Assembly: GCA_024653325.1 (NCBI GenBank) | Contig: JANLFX010000032.1 | Coordinates: 1-32,582, forward strand | Source of the DNA: Anaerolineae bacterium | GTDB taxonomy: Bacteria; Chloroflexota; Anaerolineae; JACIWR01 | Direction of reading: 5' to 3' | Length of the DNA stretch: 32,582 nt | Part shown: positions 15,753 to 24,273 of the stretch, piece by piece | Position numbering within the stretch: the stretch's first letter is position 1 | Layout of the letters: each line of letters starts with the position of its first letter | Notes under the pieces: model-generated | Databases searched by the model: none | Seen by the model: only the letters and a program-made list of their open reading frames with translations | What the model was told of the DNA's origin: nothing | Program-made: the position numbers and the translations under genes

Positions 15753-15859
15753 GAAAAAAACAGACTACTGCTTCCGAGCCAATAACTAGCTGGCAACCAG
15801 CAACCAGAATCCTTCAACAAGTATCCAAGAAAAGCATAAAAACACAAAAGGAGCATAAA

Positions 15860-16429
15860 ATGAACCCCCTGAAGAAAATGATGAAAGACGAAAGTGGTAT
15901 CACCGCCCTGGAGACGGCGATTATCCTGATCGCCTTCGTCGTGGTCGCTGCCGTCTTCGCCTTCACCATCCTCTCCGCCGGCACCTTCACCACCGAGCGC
16001 AGCAAAGAAGCCGTCTACGCCGGCCTCTCCGAGGTGAGAGGTTCCCTGGAACTGCGCGGCAGCGTCATTGCCAACGGCATCACCAGCACCGAAACTATCA
16101 CCAGCGTCGTCTTCACCCTGGCCAACGTCGCCGGTGGCGAGCCCGTGGACTTCTCCACCACCAACCGTGTGGTCATCATCGAGTACCGCGACACCAACCA
16201 GCGCCAGGAGATCACCGATTGGTCGGTGAACTGGCTGGGCTACAATGACGGCGATAGCCTGCTGGAAGAGCGGGAACTGGTGGAGATCACCTGCCCATTA
16301 GGTAGCCTATCCACGGCCCTGGGCAAGAACACCACCTTCGTCGTCGAAGTGAAACCGCCCAGTGGCGCCGTTGTCAACATCCAGCGGACCACGCCCTCGG
16401 GCATTGACCCGGTGATGGACCTCAACTAA
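15860..16429 (+). CDS. arlB: archaellin, filament subunit of a bacterial archaellum
   Basis: A 189-aa filament protein. A class III (prepilin-type) signal peptide is clear: short basic [13 protein letters not shown], cleavage expected after Gly13, then the hydrophobic helix [20 protein letters not shown] with the characteristic Glu5 of the mature protein. This helix packs in the filament core. The rest is a beta-rich outer domain ([37 protein letters not shown]) as in archaellins. The gene is first in a run that includes ArlH and ArlI, which distinguishes it from an ordinary type IV pilin. Shine-Dalgarno AAAGGAG lies 7 nt upstream of the ATG. Structured RNA on both sides suggests separate control from the motor genes. 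No prepilin peptidase is in the window. Confidence 0.85.
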   Translation: MNPLKKMMKDESGITALETAIILIAFVVVAAVFAFTILSAGTFTTERSKEAVYAGLSEVRGSLELRGSVIANGITSTETITSVVFTLANVAGGEPVDFSTTNRVVIIEYRDTNQRQEITDWSVNWLGYNDGDSLLEERELVEITCPLGSLSTALGKNTTFVVEVKPPSGAVVNIQRTTPSGIDPVMDLN

Positions 16430-16474
16430 CCAAACAGGGCCTGAAGACGGGTCACCCGCCAGGGCCCCAACAGA

Positions 16475-16510
16475 GCGGTTCGGCCGGGCGACGAGGTTCG
16501 GCCGAACCGC
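16475..16510 (+). other. hairpin in the archaellin 3' region
   Basis: GCGGTTCGGCC (16475-16485) pairs perfectly with GGCCGAACCGC (16500-16510), a 14-nt loop apart. There is no T-run. It probably stabilises the abundant archaellin mRNA. Confidence 0.5.
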
Positions 16511-16562
16511 CAGTTTCCAATCGAGTTTCTTTCTCGGGGCCCTTGCGCCCCAAATCCAAGCA

Positions 16563-16674
16563 GGTTATAAGGCACGGCCAAGCCAAGAATTCATATAACC
16601 CGGTCTCGTCGCTCATTATCGAGCACAGACAACTGCCCCGTCTCACTTGGCCGTGCCGGCGGGGCAGTTTTTTT
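16563..16674 (+). promoter_or_regulatory. candidate pseudoknot/attenuator between archaellin and motor genes
   Basis: The terminator is AACTGCCCCG (16631-16640) with CGGGGCAGTT (16660-16669) and T7 at 16668-16674. Its 19-nt loop contains CTTGGCCGTGCC (16646-16657), the exact complement of GGCACGGCCAAG at 16571-16582. That upstream arm is itself the loop of a 7-bp hairpin, GGTTATA/TATAACC at 16563-16569 and 16594-16600. Loop-loop pairing gives a pseudoknot or blocks the terminator, so read-through into the motor genes may be controlled here. Confidence 0.55.
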
Positions 16675-16734
16675 GGACTCGTTCTTTGAAAATCATCGCA
16701 ATCCTCACCCCTGAAATAAAGAAGGGAGGTTCCC

Positions 16735-17343
16735 ATGGAACTGGAACAGAGAGTAAAGGCTCTTGAATACGACATGAAAATTCTGAAGAACGAAATCCAG
16801 AGGACATTGCTGGATATTCAGGAACAAATACTTATCCATTACTACCCGTCCCTCAGGACAGAGGAGACGGCTCCCTCGGAAGGCATCATCCAGGCCCTGG
16901 AATCGGTCCGCGCCAAGCGGCGGGATTTACCCCAGGAAGCATCGGCCTCGCCCATCAAGAGAGTCTCGCTCGATGAGATCGGCGAAGAGCAGGGAGAAGA
17001 CAACCCGCCTTTGGATGAGGAGTCCGTCGTCGTTCAGCCCACCACAGACCCGGACAAGGATATTGTCATGCGCCTATCGGGATGGGTGAGTAGTACCGCA
17101 AGGAAAATAGGGGGAGAGCGCACGGGCAAACTGATCCAGGCATACACGAACAGGGGCATCATCTCCTCAGAACTGGAAAGCCCATTACTCCGGCTCGTCG
17201 GCCTGATCACCGACGATGAGGCCCCCAAAAAGGTGGCGGTCAACGAGGTGCTCAAGGCCGTCCTGCACCTGAACGAGCTGCTGGGACGGGATAATAATGC
17301 CGAAGAAGCTCTCTCCTTGATAGAGGAGGCAGAGCTTGGATAA
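16735..17343 (+). CDS. coiled-coil protein with an ArlC/D/E-like domain
   Basis: 202 aa. An N-terminal coiled coil (about 1-35) and an acidic, probably disordered middle (45-115) precede a helical domain with LSGWVSSTARKIGGERTGK, LIQAYTNRGIISSELESPLL and LRLVGLI. In archaeal ArlD/E the same order is seen: W, then a Gly turn, Y, G(W)IS and a leucine-rich helix. ArlC/D/E proteins bind the motor and receive the chemotaxis signal through CheF and CheY. No separate ArlC, ArlD or ArlE occurs here, so this protein may stand for all three. The match rests on pattern and on position between archaellin and ArlG-like genes; a profile search is needed to settle it. Shine-Dalgarno GGGAGGT precedes the ATG; the next gene overlaps by 8 nt. 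Confidence 0.55.
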   Translation: MELEQRVKALEYDMKILKNEIQRTLLDIQEQILIHYYPSLRTEETAPSEGIIQALESVRAKRRDLPQEASASPIKRVSLDEIGEEQGEDNPPLDEESVVVQPTTDPDKDIVMRLSGWVSSTARKIGGERTGKLIQAYTNRGIISSELESPLLRLVGLITDDEAPKKVAVNEVLKAVLHLNELLGRDNNAEEALSLIEEAELG

Positions 17344-17806
17344 AACCATCGTCACCGCTCTCCTGATTATAGCTGGCGTGGTATCCGTGGTCCTGGTGTT
17401 CAACACCATCTATCCGGCCGTGCTGCAAAGCGGCAATGCCATCGTCGGACGAGGAAAGAGGATAGACGAACACCTGCAAAGCCAGATCGAGATCGTCCAC
17501 GCGGTGGCTTATGGTGATGTAACCAAAGTCGTCTATGTATGGGTCAAAAACGTTGGTTCTCTTTCCATCGGGGCCGTGGAGCAATGCGATGTCTTCTTCG
17601 GCCCGGAAGGCAATTTCACCCGCATCCCCTACGGCGAGGGAGCCTCCCACTGGACATACACGGTGGAAAACGGCACCAACTGGACTTCCACGGCAACGGT
17701 GAAAATCACCATTGATTATCAGGACTACCTGGTAAATGGGCAAAGATACTTCGTCAAGGTAGTCCTGCCGAACGGGGTTTCCGACGAATACTGCTTTAGC
17801 AAGTGA
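17336..17806 (+). CDS. arlG: ArlG-like archaellum stator protein
   Basis: 156 aa with one N-terminal hydrophobic helix (about 4-24, IVTALLIIAGVVSVVLVFNT) and a beta-sandwich outer domain (IEIVHAVAYGDVTKVVYVWV, VKNVGSLSIGAVEQCDVFFG). ArlF and ArlG have this build and link the motor to the S-layer or cell wall. The sequence QSQIEIVHAVAYGD resembles the ArlG region after the helix. The start is TTG at 17336, supported by AGGAGG at 17323-17328 and an overlap with the upstream stop; no ATG fits. In a bacterium without an archaeal S-layer the anchor partner must differ. Which of the two stator genes is F and which is G is a judgement from pattern only. Confidence 0.6.
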   Translation: MDKTIVTALLIIAGVVSVVLVFNTIYPAVLQSGNAIVGRGKRIDEHLQSQIEIVHAVAYGDVTKVVYVWVKNVGSLSIGAVEQCDVFFGPEGNFTRIPYGEGASHWTYTVENGTNWTSTATVKITIDYQDYLVNGQRYFVKVVLPNGVSDEYCFSK

Positions 17807-17809
17807 GCT

Positions 17810-18325
17810 ATGGACACGGCAATCACCGCACTGATTATCATCACTCTTCTGATACTGGTAGTACTCACCCTGTCCGAGCAGTACCTCCTGGCCCAGGACA
17901 TCATCTCCGAGTCCTGGCAGAGGATGGAAGCGCGGATGGATGAGCAAGCCAGAACTGATCTCACGCCAGTGGGGGCCACAACCCTCAGTGGAGGTTCTGT
18001 GGTGGAGGTCACTCTCAGGAACGATGGAACTACCAAGCTGGCCGACTTCGACCAGTGGGATGTTATCCTCCAGTATCGCGGCATTGATGGCGGCTACTAT
18101 GCAACGTGGTATCCTTATGGTCTGGGACAAAACGAGTGGTCAGTGTACGACATTTTCCTGGATGCCCCAACCACTCCGGAGGTTTTCGAGCCGGACATTC
18201 TCAATCCAGGAGAAGAGGTAGTGATTTGGGTATCGGTCGCGCCTGCCGTGGGGGAAGGTACCACCAACCTGGCAACCGTAGTCACCCCTAATGGCATCAG
18301 CGCCTCGATACATTTTACCCGTTAG
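17810..18325 (+). CDS. arlF: ArlF-like archaellum stator protein
   Basis: 171 aa with the same plan as its upstream neighbour: N-terminal hydrophobic helix (about 5-27, ITALIIITLLILVVLTL) and a beta-rich domain (GGSVVEVTLRNDGTTKLADF, WDVILQYRG, GEEVVIWVSVAPAVGEGTTN). It ends in TVVTPNGISASIHFTR, close in form to VVLPNGVSDEYCFSK of the neighbour, so the two are probably paralogues. It starts 3 nt after the previous stop, which suggests translational coupling and a pair that assembles together, as ArlF and ArlG do in archaea. Assignment to F rather than G is tentative. Confidence 0.6.
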   Translation: MDTAITALIIITLLILVVLTLSEQYLLAQDIISESWQRMEARMDEQARTDLTPVGATTLSGGSVVEVTLRNDGTTKLADFDQWDVILQYRGIDGGYYATWYPYGLGQNEWSVYDIFLDAPTTPEVFEPDILNPGEEVVIWVSVAPAVGEGTTNLATVVTPNGISASIHFTR

Positions 18326-18374
18326 CAGAACGGGTTGGCAACCTGATCGTCGTTTTTTGGTAAAGGGAAGGAAC

Positions 18375-18875
18375 ATGACAACGAAATCGGGATCGGAAAC
18401 CGGAGGCGGCAGGGAAGTCCAGTTGCTCACCTTCAAGCTGGATGACCAGGAATATGCCCTGGACATCACCAACGTCGTCCAGGTCGTGCGCATGGTGGCT
18501 ATCACCCCGATACCCAAAGCTCCGGAAGTCGTGGAAGGGGTGATCAATCTGAGGGGCAAAGTCATTCCGGTCATTAACCTTCGCCAACGGTGCGGGCTGC
18601 CGACCAGGCCCTACGGTCTGAACGACCATTTGCTGATCGCTCGGATCAACGACCAGGTGATGGCCTTGATCGTGGACGTGGTCTCCGAGATGTTAACCCT
18701 GCCGATGAGCGATCTGGATTTCACCTCGGAGATTGGGCCGCAGAAAATGGAATTCATTTCGGGAGTGGGCAGGTTAAACGACAAATTGATCCTGGTCCTC
18801 GATCCCAACGTGCTGCTGGCCTGCGAGGATCAACAGCGGCTGACAGCAGCCCTGGCGAGTACATCATCGTCGTAG
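18375..18875 (+). CDS. cheW: CheW chemotaxis adaptor
   Basis: A 166-aa CheW that would couple receptors to a CheA kinase. The two SH3-like halves are seen: LLTFKLDDQEYALDITNV, TPIPKAPEVVEGVINLRG, KVIPVINLRQRCGLP and the second half LIVDVVSEMLTLP, ending KLILVLDPNVLL. The ATG at 18375 has AAGGGAAGGA upstream. It is the first chemotaxis gene after the stator genes, showing that taxis and archaellum genes share one operon. No CheA is encoded in the window. Confidence 0.9.
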   Translation: MTTKSGSETGGGREVQLLTFKLDDQEYALDITNVVQVVRMVAITPIPKAPEVVEGVINLRGKVIPVINLRQRCGLPTRPYGLNDHLLIARINDQVMALIVDVVSEMLTLPMSDLDFTSEIGPQKMEFISGVGRLNDKLILVLDPNVLLACEDQQRLTAALASTSSS

Positions 18876-18881
18876 GATGAG

Positions 18882-20393
18882 ATGGTATCTCGTCCAACAC
18901 CAAGCGGAATTCACATGAGTAACGAGGAGTTCGAACTGACCCAAACGGATTACGAGCGCTTCCGGGACCTCATCCTGGAGAGGAGCGGCCTGTATTTCCC
19001 GGAAGAAAGGCGACAAACCTTGAGCAGAGGTCTGGCCGAGGCTTTGCGCGCGTCTTCGCGGAATAACCTGGACGAATACTATGATTTGCTGCGCAAAAGT
19101 CCTGTGGCCAGCCACGAGTGGGACTCGCTGGTCAGCACCCTGACCGTGGGCGAGACCTATTTCTTTCGCAACAAAAGCCATTTCGACGCCCTGGCTCAGC
19201 ACATTCTGCCGGAGATCATCACCCGCCAGGGACTCCTGAACCGGCGTATTCGCATCTGGGGTGCTGGCTGTGCCACCGGCGAAGAGCCTTACTCCGTGGC
19301 CATACTCCTGCGCGAATTGATCCCGAACCTGCACAGTTGGAATATCCTGATCCTGGCCACCGACATCAACCGGGAGGCGTTGCGCAAAGCCCGCGAGGGT
19401 GTATACGGGACCTGGTCCTTCCGTGGCGTCGAAAAGCGCATCCAGGAGCGTTATTTCCACCCTAATGGCCATGGACAGTACATCTTGGATAATGAAATCA
19501 AAAATATGGTCACTTTCGATTATCTGAACCTGGTGGAGGATTGTTATCCATCTCTGGTCACCAACACCCGCGGGATGGATTTAATCCTCTGCCGCAACGT
19601 GACTATTTACTTCAGCCCAGAGGTGACCCAAAAGGTGGTAACCAGGTTTTACAACAGCCTGACGGGGGGAGGGTGGTTTATCCCGGGCTCTTCGGAACCT
19701 AACATGGTGTTCTATCGGGATTTCCAGCAAAAGAACTTCCCCGGCGCCGTGGTTTACCAGAAGCCCAGGATGGAAACGAAAGCGATGCGGAAGCCAGAGT
19801 TCGAGTTACAGATACCCACGACGCCCGTGGTAAAGGCTACCGAGCCGCTTCTCAAGGGTTCAGAGGAAGGCAAGGAAAAGCCATCACCGGCGCCCGATCC
19901 CTACCAGATAGCCCTGGAATTGGTGCGGGCCGGACGATTAGACGACGCATTGCTCAGACTGTACGAGAAGCTCGACCAGGATCCTGATTTTGTGCCCACA
20001 TACCACATGCTGGGCAAGATATATGCCAACAAGGGTGACCTGGAAGAGGCGCAGAATTGGTGCGCCAGAGCTATCAAGAAAGACAGGCTGCATCCTCAGC
20101 CCCATTACATTCTTTCCCTGATTTATCAGCAGGATGACCTGCCAGACATGGCCCTCCAGGCCTTGAAAACGGCTATCTACCTGGATCGGGAATTTATCCT
20201 GGCCCACTATCACCTGGCCCAACTCTACCGGCAGCAGGGAAAGAAGAGGCAGGCTTACAAGTCGTTGCAGAACGTCCAGCGCCTGCTGGAAGGCAGATTG
20301 CCTGACGAGCCCATCCCTGAGGGCGATGGCTTGTTAGCTGGCCGTCTGCTGGAATTAGTCAAAACAGAGCTGGCAAGCGAGCAATGGACCTGA
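18882..20393 (+). CDS. cheR: CheR methyltransferase with C-terminal TPRs
   Basis: 503 aa. The N-terminal helical CheR domain (YERFRDLILERSGLYFPEE) leads to the SAM-dependent methyltransferase fold: TVGETYFFRN, SAM loop IWGAGCATGEEPYS (about 124-137), ILATDIN, and ILCRNVTIYF. It should methylate glutamates on the MCP encoded two genes downstream. Residues from about 340 form a Pro-rich linker and several TPRs, as in some CheR proteins of multi-kinase pathways. In such proteins the TPRs bind partners. No CheB methylesterase was found here. ATG 18882 is used; ATG 18915 is also possible, and neither has a strong Shine-Dalgarno. Confidence 0.9.
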   Translation: MVSRPTPSGIHMSNEEFELTQTDYERFRDLILERSGLYFPEERRQTLSRGLAEALRASSRNNLDEYYDLLRKSPVASHEWDSLVSTLTVGETYFFRNKSHFDALAQHILPEIITRQGLLNRRIRIWGAGCATGEEPYSVAILLRELIPNLHSWNILILATDINREALRKAREGVYGTWSFRGVEKRIQERYFHPNGHGQYILDNEIKNMVTFDYLNLVEDCYPSLVTNTRGMDLILCRNVTIYFSPEVTQKVVTRFYNSLTGGGWFIPGSSEPNMVFYRDFQQKNFPGAVVYQKPRMETKAMRKPEFELQIPTTPVVKATEPLLKGSEEGKEKPSPAPDPYQIALELVRAGRLDDALLRLYEKLDQDPDFVPTYHMLGKIYANKGDLEEAQNWCARAIKKDRLHPQPHYILSLIYQQDDLPDMALQALKTAIYLDREFILAHYHLAQLYRQQGKKRQAYKSLQNVQRLLEGRLPDEPIPEGDGLLAGRLLELVKTELASEQWT

Positions 20394-20463
20394 GGTAAGC
20401 GCAGGGTGAAAAGCCAGGCCAACGAGCAAGGGACGGACACGCCAGTCCCCAGGAGATGAAAAC

Positions 20464-21282
20464 ATGGAGCCAAAACTGAACTGCTGGGAATACAAACGCT
20501 GCGGTCGAGAGCCTGGCGGGGCCAGGGCATCCGAACTGGGAGAGTGCCCGGCGGCAGGGGTTACCGTCACCGATGGAACGAACAATGGGAAAAATGGAGG
20601 GCGGATTTGCTGGGCCATCGCCGGCACGTTATGCGGTGACCAGGTGCAGGGCACGTTTGCTCAAAAGCGACGCTCTTGCACACAATGCGACTTCTATCAC
20701 CTGGTCAAAGCGGAAGAGGGGAGAGATTTTGTGCTGATGCTGGAAAGAGACATAGACAGAACTTTGTCTGCCGATAAGGTGCGGGCCATCCTGGAAGAGC
20801 GGGCGCGCGCCCTGGCCAGGTCTACCGAGACCAGGACCGGCGAGACTCTGCGGGTCGTCGTCTTCTCCCTGACCAATGAGACCTACGGCATACCCACCGA
20901 CTACGTCAGAGAGGTACAGCCGCTGCGAGAAATAACCCCCGTGCCCTGCACCCCTGGCTTCGTGGTCGGCGTGATCAATATTCGCGGGTTCATCTACTCG
21001 GTCATAGACGTCCGCGATTTCCTGGGCGTGCCCAGACGGGAGATCACCGAATTAACCAAGGTCATCCTGGTCAACGCCGCCGGGCTGGAGGTGGGCATCC
21101 TGGCCGACGATGTATCGGGGGAGATAAGCGTACCCCTGTCCGAGATCAAGTCTTCACTGGCTCCCCGCGCGGGCATCAAAGAAGAGTACACTCAGGGAGT
21201 GACCAAAGACATGTTAATCATCCTCAACCTGGAAGCGCTGATGCGCGATGAACGGATGGTGGTTCATGAAGAAGTCGTGTAA
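20464..21282 (+). CDS. two-CW domain fused to CheW
   Basis: 272 aa. The N-terminal 80 residues hold seven Cys: NCWEY (7), KRCG (13), GECPA (28), RICWA (49), TLCGD (57) and CTQC (72, 75). That is the two-CW pattern known from some receptors and signalling proteins, possibly binding a metal or cofactor. A helical linker follows and then a CheW domain (about 123-270): VVVFSLTNETYGIPTDYVRE, EITPVPCTPGFVVGVINIRG, VILVNAAGLEVGILADDV. The fusion could feed a redox or metal signal straight into the receptor array as a second adaptor beside the plain CheW. Shine-Dalgarno AGGAGATG precedes ATG 20464. The function of two-CW domains is not settled. Confidence 0.8.
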   Translation: MEPKLNCWEYKRCGREPGGARASELGECPAAGVTVTDGTNNGKNGGRICWAIAGTLCGDQVQGTFAQKRRSCTQCDFYHLVKAEEGRDFVLMLERDIDRTLSADKVRAILEERARALARSTETRTGETLRVVVFSLTNETYGIPTDYVREVQPLREITPVPCTPGFVVGVINIRGFIYSVIDVRDFLGVPRREITELTKVILVNAAGLEVGILADDVSGEISVPLSEIKSSLAPRAGIKEEYTQGVTKDMLIILNLEALMRDERMVVHEEVV

Positions 21283-21327
21283 ATTCAGATTTCCGAAGTC
21301 TGGACTTTTAATAAAAAGGAGTGGCCG

Positions 21328-23688
21328 ATGTTAGAAAAAGCGTTATCCAGATTCAAATTGCTGCCCAAGATCGTTGCCCTGGGACTGGTAGTGAACCTGT
21401 GCTTTGGCCTCGTCCTGGGGTACCTGTATACCCAGTTTAGAGCGAGCCAGTACGAGGCCAGGCGGGAAGAAACCCGAAACCTGGTATTGACCGCTTACAG
21501 CGTGCTGGAGTATTACGCTCAACAAGCCAGAGAGGGTCTCATCTCCGAAGAAGAAGCGAAATCCGCAGCCCTGGAAGCGGTCAAGGCCATGCGTTACGGG
21601 GAGGACGATTATTTTTGGATCAACGATCTGGAACCAAAAATGGTTATGCACCCCAACTATCCGCCAGAAAAGAAACCCGAGTGGTATGCCACCAACGGGC
21701 TGGCCGATTACGCCGATCCGACCGGAAAAAAGTTGTTCGTGGAGTTCGTTAAAGTCTGCAACGAAAAGGGACAGGGTTTCGTGGACTATTATTGGACCAG
21801 GCCGGGCCAGGAGCGGGAAAAACCGGTTCCCAAAATCTCCTACGTGAAACTGCTGCCCGATTGGGGATGGATTGTCGGCTCAGGCATTTACGTGGACGAT
21901 GTGGAAGGGGAAATAGCTAGACTGACCCGCATGGTACTGCTTATTGCAGCAGGAATCACCGGGCTGTCTATCGTCCTGTCGTTTGCCCTGGCCCGCTCTA
22001 TCAGCAAACCGCTGGCCCTTATCGTCCAAGGTGCTCAATCGTTGGCCCAGGGCGACCCGGACATGACCGGGCTTGACTACGCCCAGACGCTTAAGGTCTC
22101 CACGCGCCAGGATGAGTTGGGCGAAATTGGGCGGGCTTTTGGTCGCCTGGAGCAATATTTCAAGGCCAAATCAAGCGCCGTACAAAAGATTGCCCAAGGG
22201 GACCTCAATATAGAAGTCCCGGTAGCGTCCGAGAAAGACATCCTGGGCCAGGCCATGGTGGAGATGAAAGATAACATCAGCGCCCTGGTAGCCGACGCCA
22301 ACATGTTGGCCGAGGCGGCGGTGGAAGGTAAACTGGATACCCGCGCCGATGCCGCCAAGCATCAGGGTGAGTATGCGAAGATCATCCAGGGCATCAACAG
22401 GGCCCTGGATTGGATAATCGGCCCCTTAAACGTGACCGTTGACTACATCGCGCGCATCGCCCAGGGCGACATTCCCAAAGAGGTGGAGGTCGAATACAAG
22501 GATTGGGAGTGGAAAGGCGCTTTCAAAAAGGTCAAAGACAATCTTAACACCTGTGTCAATGCCATTCATCTGCTGGTTTCCGATGCCAATATGCTGGCCG
22601 CCGCCGCCGCGGAGGGGAATCTGGACGCCCGCGCCGATGCCTCCCGTCATCAAGGCGATTACCGCAAGATAGTGGAAGGCATGAACGCTGCCCTGGAAGC
22701 GGTAATTGCCTCGATGAAAGAAGCCAGTGAAGCCATGGCCCGTATCGCCCGTGGCGACCTGACCGTGCAAATGGACGGTAAGTATCGGGGTGACTATGCT
22801 CTCCTCAGCCAAAGCATTGATTCGATGATCAGCGGCTTAAAGGGAATGACCACGCACATGCAAGAAGGCTCGGTGAACATCAGTTCTGCCACCGCCGAGA
22901 TCCTGGCCGCGGCCAGCCAGATGGCCGCCACCACCCGTGAGCAGGCCTCCGCCGTCAGCCAGATCACCTCGACCCTCGAGGAAATCAGAGCCTCTGCCGA
23001 ACAGGTCGCCCAACGCGCTCAAAGCGTCGCCGATGCCGCCACGGAAGCCGCGCAGGCCGCCCAGCGTGGCACTGCCGCCGCCGAGGATACAATCACCGGC
23101 ATGGAAGACATCCGCAAAAAGGTGGAATCCATCGCCCAGAATATCCTCTCCCTTTCCGAACAAACAACCCAAATCGGCGACATCATTGACACCGTCACCG
23201 ACATCGCTGACCAGTCCAACATCCTGGCCCTCAACGCGGCCATCGAAGCCGCCCAGGCCGGCGAGGCTGGCAAGGGCTTCCGCGTCGTCGCCGACGAGGT
23301 GCGCTCCCTGGCCGAACAGTCCCGCCAGGCCGCTGCCCAGGTTAAGCTCATCCTCGGTGACATCCAAAAAGCCACTAACCTGGCCGTCATGGCCACCGAG
23401 CAGGGGTCCAAGGGTGTGGATGCTGGCGTCGAACTGGTAAACCGTACCGCCCAGACCATTCGCCAACTGGCCGAGACGGTACACGCCTCCGCCCAGGCCG
23501 CCCAGCAGATCGTCGCTGGCGTGCAGCAGCAGACCATCGGCCTGGATCAGATCGCCATCGGTATGCACGACATCAACCAAGCCGCTCACCAGTCAGCGGC
23601 AGGCGCCCAGCAATCCCAGAAAGCCGCCGAGGACCTGAACGAGCTGGCCGCGCAGTTGAAAGAGGTTGTGGCACAGTACAGATTGTAA
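21328..23688 (+). CDS. methyl-accepting chemotaxis protein (sCache, poly-HAMP)
   Basis: A 786-aa transmembrane receptor. TM1 (about 12-35) is followed by an extracytoplasmic single-Cache domain (about 40-195, with DDYFWINDLEPKMVMHPNY and DWGWIVGSGIYVDDV) of the type that binds small organic ligands. TM2 (about 200-222) comes next. HAMP (about 223-275) is followed by two further HAMP-like repeats sharing DANMLA, EGxLD, RADA and HQGxY (about 325-365 and 415-455). The signalling hairpin (about 500-786) has the conserved tip SNILALNAAIEAAQAGEAGK, where CheW and CheA dock. No CheR/CheB tether pentapeptide is seen; the end is VAQYRL. It is the only receptor in the window and probably serves this archaellum pathway. 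Confidence 0.92.
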   Translation: MLEKALSRFKLLPKIVALGLVVNLCFGLVLGYLYTQFRASQYEARREETRNLVLTAYSVLEYYAQQAREGLISEEEAKSAALEAVKAMRYGEDDYFWINDLEPKMVMHPNYPPEKKPEWYATNGLADYADPTGKKLFVEFVKVCNEKGQGFVDYYWTRPGQEREKPVPKISYVKLLPDWGWIVGSGIYVDDVEGEIARLTRMVLLIAAGITGLSIVLSFALARSISKPLALIVQGAQSLAQGDPDMTGLDYAQTLKVSTRQDELGEIGRAFGRLEQYFKAKSSAVQKIAQGDLNIEVPVASEKDILGQAMVEMKDNISALVADANMLAEAAVEGKLDTRADAAKHQGEYAKIIQGINRALDWIIGPLNVTVDYIARIAQGDIPKEVEVEYKDWEWKGAFKKVKDNLNTCVNAIHLLVSDANMLAAAAAEGNLDARADASRHQGDYRKIVEGMNAALEAVIASMKEASEAMARIARGDLTVQMDGKYRGDYALLSQSIDSMISGLKGMTTHMQEGSVNISSATAEILAAASQMAATTREQASAVSQITSTLEEIRASAEQVAQRAQSVADAATEAAQAAQRGTAAAEDTITGMEDIRKKVESIAQNILSLSEQTTQIGDIIDTVTDIADQSNILALNAAIEAAQAGEAGKGFRVVADEVRSLAEQSRQAAAQVKLILGDIQKATNLAVMATEQGSKGVDAGVELVNRTAQTIRQLAETVHASAQAAQQIVAGVQQQTIGLDQIAIGMHDINQAAHQSAAGAQQSQKAAEDLNELAAQLKEVVAQYRL

Positions 23689-23745
23689 AACGTGAGGCGT
23701 AAAGAGTCGGGAACACGCACCACAGATCGCCTACGGGAGTGAAAC

Positions 23746-24273
23746 ATGGTTATGCTGGACGATGACATCATGCGCCAATTGCGGGCTACCTTCAAAGCCG
23801 AGGCCGCCGATCACCTTCAGGCCATGAACCGTATCCTGGTGGAGCTGGAAAAAGGATCCAATGGCAGAGAGCGGGTCGAGCTTTTGGAAGAGATTTTCCG
23901 CGAGGCCCACAGCCTGAAGGGAGCCGCCGGCGCTGCCGATATTGGCGATGTTGAGACCACAGCCCACAAACTGGAGAACGTTTTCGGCGCGATCAAAGCT
24001 GGCGAGATCGAACTGACCGCTGACCTGTGCGATGTCCTCTACGAGGCCATTGACGCTGTGGAGCTCATCGTCGAGGCCGTCCTTACCGGTAAAGCCCATG
24101 GACTGGACCTGCCCGACCTGCACGCTCGCCTGGAGGCCGCTGAAAAGGGGCGGATAATAGCGGGAAAGAAGCAAGAGGCAGGAAGCAAGAAACAGGCAAG
24201 GGGTATCCCATGGCATTGGAGAAAGTGCTCATCGTCGAAGATAGTCCCACCGAGGCATTACTGGCCCGGCTGA
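23746..24273 (+). CDS. stand-alone Hpt protein resembling the CheA P1 domain
   Basis: A 175-aa protein whose first 135 residues match a CheA P1 domain: [17 protein letters not shown], then [20 protein letters not shown] with phospho-acceptor His55, and [16 protein letters not shown]. There are no P2 to P5 domains, so it cannot bind ATP, dimerise as CheA or dock CheW. It must receive phosphate from another kinase, plausibly a hybrid kinase next door, or from a CheA elsewhere. The C-terminal 40 residues are low complexity and come from a duplicated purine-rich 14-mer (24169-24196). The last 64 nt overlap the next gene in another frame, so the present end may be the result of a frameshift or insertion. 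Confidence 0.8.
   Translation: MVMLDDDIMRQLRATFKAEAADHLQAMNRILVELEKGSNGRERVELLEEIFREAHSLKGAAGAADIGDVETTAHKLENVFGAIKAGEIELTADLCDVLYEAIDAVELIVEAVLTGKAHGLDLPDLHARLEAAEKGRIIAGKKQEAGSKKQARGIPWHWRKCSSSKIVPPRHYWPG
24169..24196 (+). repeat. purine-rich 14-bp tandem duplication
   Basis: AAGCAAGAGGCAGG (24169-24182) is followed directly by AAGCAAGAAACAGG (24183-24196), 12 of 14 identical. It encodes the Lys/Gln-rich tail of the Hpt protein and ends just before the Shine-Dalgarno AAGGGG of the hybrid kinase. Confidence 0.55.

Noticed and set aside
22837-23589. Long minus-strand open frame opposite the MCP
   Set aside because: It mirrors the Ala/Gln-rich signalling hairpin, has no ribosome-binding site and gives a Gly/Asp/Leu-rich shadow sequence.
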